Under the pieces are notes generated by a model that was given only the letters and a program-made list of their open reading frames with translations, was not told the origin of the DNA and did not search any database. A stretch of 64,000 nucleotides of DNA, from the NCBI RefSeq assembly GCF_014192575.1, contig NZ_JACHYC010000001.1, positions 930,001 through 994,000 of the forward strand, read 5' to 3'. Below, one piece after another: positions 59,670 to 64,000 of this stretch. The translations under genes and the position numbers were made by a program. Every line of letters begins with the position of its first letter. Position 1 is the stretch's first letter. Origin of the DNA: Variovorax sp. Sphag1AA (GTDB taxonomy: Bacteria; Pseudomonadota; Gammaproteobacteria; Burkholderiales; Burkholderiaceae_C).

Positions 59670-60206
59670 TCAGTTCAGGCTGACGGTGCGGGAAGGCTCG
59701 CTGCGCAGCGGGACGCCCTGCAGGGTGTCGAAGTCCGACGATGCCTCGGGCGGACGCATCTGCATTTCCTCGAGCTCATGAATCGATTGCACCCAGCGGC
59801 CTGCGGCCGACTCGGCCGGCTCGTCGTTGGTGAAGATGCCATCGCGGATGTAGAAGGTCTCGCCAGCCGGGCGCTCCATGTGCAGCTCGATCAGCCGCGC
59901 GATGGGGAAGGTGTAGGTCACCAGCTTTTCCTTCGTCTTGCGGTCCTTGGCGCCGCAATTGAAGTAGCCCTCCGAAGCGATGACGATGCACGAGCCGTCG
60001 ACCTGACTGTCGATATCGCTGCCGTAGCGCCACACCGCCGAAGGCATGCGGACGCGCACCTTGTCGATCACCAGATCGCGCTGCTTGTTGAGCGAATTAA
60101 GGGGTGGCACCAGCGAGCGCAGTTGCTTCAGACGTTCCGCGAAGTTGTCGTCCATCACGAACTCGACGTGATGCGTCGTTCCGCCGGAGCGCTTGACGAC
60201 TTGCAT
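59670..60206 (-). CDS. Uncharacterised protein
   Basis: A 178-residue soluble protein that I do not recognise. It starts MQVVKRSGGTTHHVEFVMDD, with VRMPSAVWRYGSDIDSQVDG, CIVIASEGYFNCGAKDRKTK and HMERPAGETFYIRDGIFTND. ATG at 60206 is preferred; an ATG eight codons earlier (60230) is possible. Two cysteines may form a metal or redox site. A relatively AT-rich region lies upstream. It is bounded by a strong bidirectional terminator at its 3' end. No neighbour suggests a role. Confidence 0.6.
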   Translation of the reverse strand: MQVVKRSGGTTHHVEFVMDDNFAERLKQLRSLVPPLNSLNKQRDLVIDKVRVRMPSAVWRYGSDIDSQVDGSCIVIASEGYFNCGAKDRKTKEKLVTYTFPIARLIELHMERPAGETFYIRDGIFTNDEPAESAAGRWVQSIHELEEMQMRPPEASSDFDTLQGVPLRSEPSRTVSLN

Positions 60207-60230
60207 GATGACGTGGCGTTGTCGGCTCAC

Positions 60231-60458
60231 TGGGCCCGTCCTTTCGCGTTCAATCGAAACAGACCCAGGGCCTCGCCGGCCTTTGAATTCATCGGGATCA
60301 TTTGAATCGATCAGTAATTAGAACTTTGGTATTGACGCAATTCGCATCAATTGTGTCTAACTGTAGTTCGATTTTTCCCGATTTGATAGGCGGTATGAAG
60401 TACTAAATTCGGCGCGCTGAATTGGCCCAATCGTGAAACAAATCACACGGGCCGTGAT
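60231..60458. promoter_or_regulatory. AT-richer control region upstream of the 59670-60206 gene
   Basis: About 230 bases with a clearly lower GC content between about 60295 and 60400. It includes TTGACG at 60333-60338 (plus) and TTGATGCGAATTGCG-like imperfect dyad around it. Possible promoter for either direction. No RNA gene was recognised. Confidence 0.35.
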
Positions 60459-60704
60459 TCACTCGCCCCCGCTGTTCGCCATCAGCTCGTCGAGCGCTTT
60501 GCAGGACGGCGCGCAAACCGTCTGGGCCTTGCCCAGCAACTGACGAGTGCGGAGTTGCGAGCGAACGCGATGCTTGCCACACATGAAGCACGACATCGTC
60601 GCGCCGCTGAACGAGGCGGAAGCGCGGAACGGCGATCCCGGCGCCTTGGCCTTGTAGCGCAGTCCGTCGGCCAATACGGTGGTCTTAACGTCGGCTTTAC
60701 TCAT
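60459..60704 (-). CDS. Small cysteine-rich protein (four Cys, zinc-ribbon-like)
   Basis: An 81-residue protein starting MSKADVKTTVLADGLRYKAK. CFMCGKHR (CxxC) near residue 39 and VCAPSCK (CxxxC) near residue 64 make a probable four-cysteine zinc site. The GKHRVRSQ and QLLGKAQTVCAPSC pattern looks conserved but the family is not one I can name. Its ATG lies eight bases inside the end of the upstream gene, so the two are translated together. Confidence 0.65.
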   Translation of the reverse strand: MSKADVKTTVLADGLRYKAKAPGSPFRASASFSGATMSCFMCGKHRVRSQLRTRQLLGKAQTVCAPSCKALDELMANSGGE

Positions 60705-61041
60705 GCGCAGTCTCCGGGCCACGGCGCATGGCGCGCTCGATGGCATTCTTGGCGGCCAATTCGGCAGTCAGCGAGGCATCCAGAGCCGAGCGGCACAGCC
60801 CGGCGTGCTGGTAATTCATGTTCTCGTACACCTCGGCGGCAGCCGGATACGAATCCAGCAATTGACCAAGCTGGGCACCCGGTTCCACATCGCGGAACTC
60901 GTCGACCAGATGCATGACGACGGACCGGTATTGCTCGGCGCCGACCGGCACAGCGCTGTGCTCGAGCCGCTCGAGGAGCTGGGCCAGGACATGCGTCACC
61001 GCCAGATCGGTCTTGTGGGCGGGGGTGTTGGTAGCGTTCAT
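60697..61041 (-). CDS. Uncharacterised helical protein upstream of the Cys-rich gene
   Basis: A 114-residue protein rich in helical residues: KTDLAVTHVLAQLLERLEHSA, then VVMHLVDEFRDVEPGAQLGQ and the C-terminal AKNAIERAMRRGPETAHE. ATG at 61041 is preferred. It ends by overlapping the start of the four-cysteine gene by eight bases. No signal peptide or membrane helix. Function unknown. Confidence 0.6.
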   Translation of the reverse strand: MNATNTPAHKTDLAVTHVLAQLLERLEHSAVPVGAEQYRSVVMHLVDEFRDVEPGAQLGQLLDSYPAAAEVYENMNYQHAGLCRSALDASLTAELAAKNAIERAMRRGPETAHE

Positions 61042-61265
61042 GCGAAGCATGTGGGGCGCCACAGGGGGATTGCAAGGGGGAGGAAGCGACAGGAGCATCC
61101 CGGGATTACAACAGCATTTCCGGCACGAGCGGAGCAACCAGCCCCCCGGCTCCGAGACCAGGATCATTTGACAGGAGTTCTGGAATTTGCCTTCTTGGAG
61201 GGACGAGCCCAATTGCGTCTGCCCCCGGTCCTAGAATTCGGAACGCATTCCTTCGGGGTTACCTC

Positions 61266-61820
61266 ATGACGCTCCACACTTCCGTGCGCGCCGCACTTCT
61301 TGCAGTGGCTGCGACCGTGGCTCCGACAGCCTTTGCAGCGCTCGATATCGGCGATCCCGTCCCGAAATTCACCGCCACCGCGGCGTTGGGCGGCAAGGTC
61401 TTCAGCTATTCGCTTGCCGAGGCACTCGCCAAAGGGCCGGTCGTGGTCTATTTCTTCCCGGCGGCGGACAGTGCCGACTGCTCGATCGAGGCGCATGCAT
61501 TCGCCGAAGCCATCGACAGGTTCGCCGCCCTCGGCGCTACGGTGATCGGCATCTCCGCCGACGACATCGACACGCTGACCAAGTTTTCGGTCAAGTCCTG
61601 CCAGAGCCGCTTCCCGGTGGCTTCCGACCAGTCCAAGACGGTCATCCAGGGCTTCGACGCGGTGATGCAGACCCGGCCGGATTTCGCGAACCGGCTCTCG
61701 TACGTGGTCACGCCCAATGGCCATGTCGCCTACTACTACCAGAACCTCAATCCCGACAAGCACGTCGAGCGCATGCTCAATGCCCTGCGCGCCCTTCCCC
61801 GGGCGACAGCCGCGCGCTGA
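61266..61820 (+). CDS. Exported peroxiredoxin (BCP/AhpC-TSA type)
   Basis: A 184-residue thioredoxin-fold peroxidase with a signal peptide (cleavage near residue 24, TAFA/A). Motif VVVYFFPAADSADCSIEAHAF holds the probable peroxidatic Cys72; Cys112 in VKSCQSRFPVASD could be resolving. The active-site PxxxTxxC pattern of classical peroxiredoxins is modified (P, then DSADC), as in the secreted Burkholderiales form. ATG at 61266 was chosen because the signal peptide begins there. It would act in the periplasm on peroxides. Confidence 0.85.
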   Translation: MTLHTSVRAALLAVAATVAPTAFAALDIGDPVPKFTATAALGGKVFSYSLAEALAKGPVVVYFFPAADSADCSIEAHAFAEAIDRFAALGATVIGISADDIDTLTKFSVKSCQSRFPVASDQSKTVIQGFDAVMQTRPDFANRLSYVVTPNGHVAYYYQNLNPDKHVERMLNALRALPRATAAR

Positions 61821-61837
61821 GCGCTAAGATTTCTCCC

Positions 61838-63271
61838 ATGCAACTCAACTACATCGGCAACGAGAGCGTTGCCTCCTCTTCCGGCCGCACGCTGCCGGTG
61901 ATCGATCCCTCGGATGGCCAGACGTTCGACGAACTGCAGCGCAGCAACGCAGCGGACATCGATGCCGCCGTTCAGGCTGCACGCCATTGCTTCGAGACCA
62001 CTTGGCACAAGGTCAGCGCGGCTGAGCGCGGACGGCTGCTCTACAAGCTCTCGCAGAAGATCGCGGCGCACACCGACGAGCTCGCGCTGATCGAGCAGCG
62101 CGATTGCGGAAAGCCGGTCAAGCAGGCCCGGGCCGATGCGCTGGCGCTGGTGCGCTACTTCGAGTTCTACGCCGGCGCGTGCGACAAGCTGCACGGCGAA
62201 ACCATCCCCTACCAGGACGGCTACAGCGTGCTGACGTGGCGCGAGCCGCACGGCGTCACCGGCCACATCATTCCGTGGAACTACCCGATGCAGATCTTCG
62301 GGCGCAGCGTCGGTGGTGCGCTGGCAGCGGGGAACGTGTGCGTGGTCAAGCCGTCGGAAGACGCTTGCCTGTCGCTGATCCGCGTGGCCCAACTGGCGGC
62401 GGAAGTCGGCTTTCCACCCGGCGCGATCAACATCGTGACGGGCTACGGCCATGAAGTCGGCGATGCGTTGGCGCGGCACGAAGGCATCGATCACATCAGC
62501 TTCACCGGCAGCCCCACGGTGGGCACGATCATCCAGCAGGTGGCGGCGGAGCGGCATTGCCCGGTCACGCTCGAACTCGGCGGCAAGAGCCCGCAGATCA
62601 TCTTTGCCGACGCCGACCTGAACGCGGCCATTCCGGTGCTGATCAACGCGATCGTGCAGAACGCCGGCCAGACCTGCTCGGCTGGTTCGCGCGTTCTGAT
62701 CCAGCGCGACATCTACGAACCACTCCTCGAGCGCCTCGGGCATGCCTTCGAGGCGCTGCGTGTCGGCCCGGCGGCGATGGACCTCGACGTCGGTCCGCTG
62801 ATCCGCCAGACGCAGCAGCAGCGGGTCTGGGATTTCCTCTCGGATGCCCAGGTCGCCGGCATCCCGATGGTCGGCCAGGGCACTGTCGTCGACGAAGCGC
62901 CGCAAAGCGGCTTCTACCAGGCGCCGACCCTGCTGCGCGACGTGCCGGTCGATCACCGGCTCGCACAGGAGGAAGTCTTCGGCCCGGTGCTCGCTGCAAT
63001 GCGATTCCATGACGAGGACGAAGCTGTCGAACTCGCCAACGCCACGCGCTTCGGTCTGGTCGCGGGCATCTGGACCGAGAACGGTTCGCGCCAGCTCCGC
63101 ATGGCCAAACGCGTGAAGAGCGGCCAGGTGTTCATCAACAACTACGGCGCCGGCGGCGGTGTCGAGCTGCCGTTCGGCGGCGTCAAGTCTTCGGGCTACG
63201 GGCGCGAAAAGGGCTTCGAAGCGCTGTACGGGTTCACGACGCTCAAGACCGTCGCGATCCGCCACGGGTGA
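61838..63271 (+). CDS. Aldehyde dehydrogenase (NAD(P)+-dependent)
   Basis: A 477-residue ALDH-superfamily enzyme. Catalytic Cys280 ([11 protein letters not shown]), general base Glu246 (TLELGGKSP), coenzyme fold SFTGSPTVG and [12 protein letters not shown], and the C-terminal EEVFGPVL. Substrate is not determined; the length, GQTCSAG and [13 protein letters not shown] endings resemble betaine-aldehyde or gamma-aminobutyraldehyde-type enzymes. It starts 17 bases after the peroxiredoxin stop. Confidence 0.9.
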   Translation: MQLNYIGNESVASSSGRTLPVIDPSDGQTFDELQRSNAADIDAAVQAARHCFETTWHKVSAAERGRLLYKLSQKIAAHTDELALIEQRDCGKPVKQARADALALVRYFEFYAGACDKLHGETIPYQDGYSVLTWREPHGVTGHIIPWNYPMQIFGRSVGGALAAGNVCVVKPSEDACLSLIRVAQLAAEVGFPPGAINIVTGYGHEVGDALARHEGIDHISFTGSPTVGTIIQQVAAERHCPVTLELGGKSPQIIFADADLNAAIPVLINAIVQNAGQTCSAGSRVLIQRDIYEPLLERLGHAFEALRVGPAAMDLDVGPLIRQTQQQRVWDFLSDAQVAGIPMVGQGTVVDEAPQSGFYQAPTLLRDVPVDHRLAQEEVFGPVLAAMRFHDEDEAVELANATRFGLVAGIWTENGSRQLRMAKRVKSGQVFINNYGAGGGVELPFGGVKSSGYGREKGFEALYGFTTLKTVAIRHG

Positions 63272-63353
63272 TTTCCGGGCTGCCTCTTTGCCTCAGGGTC
63301 AAGGGGTTCCGGCATGCCGCCGCCCGGGGGGATGGGTTAAATTTGCCTCCCCC

Positions 63354-64000
63354 ATGAGCCAGCACGTCATCCCCGTCTCAGAGATCGGCCGCGCCCGTCC
63401 CGCGACGGCGATGGCCGACCTCGCGGTGCCAGCGACCGGTGTGCTGCTCGACCGCTTGCAACGGCCGCTGACGGACCTTCGCATCAGCGTCACGGACCGG
63501 TGCAACTTTCGGTGCAGCTACTGCATGCCGAAGGAAGTTTTCGACAAGGACTACCAGTACCTTCCGCACAGCGCGCTGCTGAGCTTCGAGGAAATCACAC
63601 GGCTCGCGCGCCTCTTCGCAGCGCATGGCGTGCACAAGATCCGGCTTACCGGCGGTGAGCCGCTGCTTCGCAAGAATCTCGAAGTGCTGATCGAGCAACT
63701 CGCAGCATTGCGCACACCGGACGGCCAGCCGCTCGATCTCACGCTGACCACCAACGGCTCGCTGCTGGCACGCAAGGCCAAGGCGCTCAAGGCTGCGGGA
63801 TTGCGGCGCGTCACCATCAGCCTCGACGGCCTCGACGACCTCACCTTCCGCAGCATGAACGACGTGGACTTCCCCGTCGCGGAAGTCCTGGCCGGCATCG
63901 ACGCAGCCAAGGCCGCGGGCCTGGGCCCGATCAAGGTGAACATGGTCGTCAAGCGCGGGACCAACGAGCAGGAAATCCTGCCGATGGCCCGCCACTTCCG
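63354..64000 (+). CDS. moaA: GTP 3',8-cyclase MoaA (C-terminal part beyond window)
   Basis: First enzyme of molybdenum-cofactor synthesis. About 215 residues are visible and the frame is open to the window edge. Radical-SAM cluster motif CNFRCSYCM (CxxxCxxC) near residue 50, then [19 protein letters not shown] and [33 protein letters not shown] at 63354 is chosen; a second ATG at 63411 ([10 protein letters not shown]) also gives the family start after a shorter N-terminal extension. It would supply cofactor for the orphan molybdenum hydroxylase at 24-26 kb, among others. Confidence 0.94.
   Translation, partial: MSQHVIPVSEIGRARPATAMADLAVPATGVLLDRLQRPLTDLRISVTDRCNFRCSYCMPKEVFDKDYQYLPHSALLSFEEITRLARLFAAHGVHKIRLTGGEPLLRKNLEVLIEQLAALRTPDGQPLDLTLTTNGSLLARKAKALKAAGLRRVTISLDGLDDLTFRSMNDVDFPVAEVLAGIDAAKAAGLGPIKVNMVVKRGTNEQEILPMARHF

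Overview
The window is GC-rich, tightly packed bacterial chromosome. Gene content and neighbourhoods point to a betaproteobacterium of the Burkholderiales, most likely Comamonadaceae and Variovorax-like. The indicators are cysI-DUF934-cysH-cysD-cysN, cytX/thiD/thiOSGE, ilvIHC-pssA-leuA, a ccoISNOQPGH cluster with hemN and fnr, and an H+-pyrophosphatase carrying an OmpA-type tail. This is an inference from reading; no database search was run. No insertion sequence, prophage or CRISPR array was seen. The left edge cuts a TonB-dependent receptor and the right edge cuts moaA.

Layout. 1-8.5 kb: sulfur assimilation. A TonB receptor diverges from cysI, a DUF934 gene, an unusual cysH, cysD and cysN, followed by ferredoxin fdxA and a flavin ferredoxin reductase that appears to start at CTG. 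8.5-14 kb: thiamin metabolism. A TPP riboswitch precedes the cytX transporter, thiD is convergent with it, and thiO-thiS-thiG-thiE run divergently from thiD. 14-18.3 kb: tRNA-Asn and small or regulatory genes, including a protein with an RNA-polymerase alpha-CTD-like domain, a LysR regulator and an FHA protein. 18.4-22 kb: a periplasmic HtrA/MucD protease and a QseBC/PmrAB-like two-component system. 22-28.9 kb: pobR/pobA, an orphan molybdenum hydroxylase large subunit, the N-degron transferases aat and bpt, and an IclR regulator. 28.9-38.2 kb: pbpG, then a branched-chain amino acid block on the minus strand (ilvI, ilvH, ilvC, pssA, a leucine attenuator with leader peptide, and two different 2-isopropylmalate synthases). 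38.4-44.6 kb: an ECF sigma factor with a membrane partner, small membrane proteins, a LOG-family enzyme, P-II, an EamA transporter and a FemAB-like acyltransferase.

44.5-56.2 kb is a low-oxygen respiration island: hemerythrin, azurin, a SafE-like protein, hemN, fnr, and the complete cbb3 oxidase genes ccoI-ccoS-ccoN-ccoO-ccoQ-ccoP-ccoG-ccoH. Four FNR-type sites (TTGAT-N4-ATCAA, two of them perfect) lie in front of hemN/fnr, ccoN, ccoI and the hemerythrin gene, so the island looks like one FNR regulon that includes its own regulator.

56.2-64 kb: the soluble pyrophosphatase gene ppa diverges from hppA, whose product carries an OmpA-like C-terminal domain. Three uncharacterised small genes, an exported peroxiredoxin, an aldehyde dehydrogenase and the start of moaA follow.

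The observations most worth following up are the HppA-OmpA fusion, the orphan alpha-CTD-like protein, the leucine attenuator in front of the second IPMS gene, the single FNR site between hemN and fnr serving both directions, the CTG start at a stop/start overlap, and the cysteine-poor CysH in a locus that lacks cysC and cysJ.
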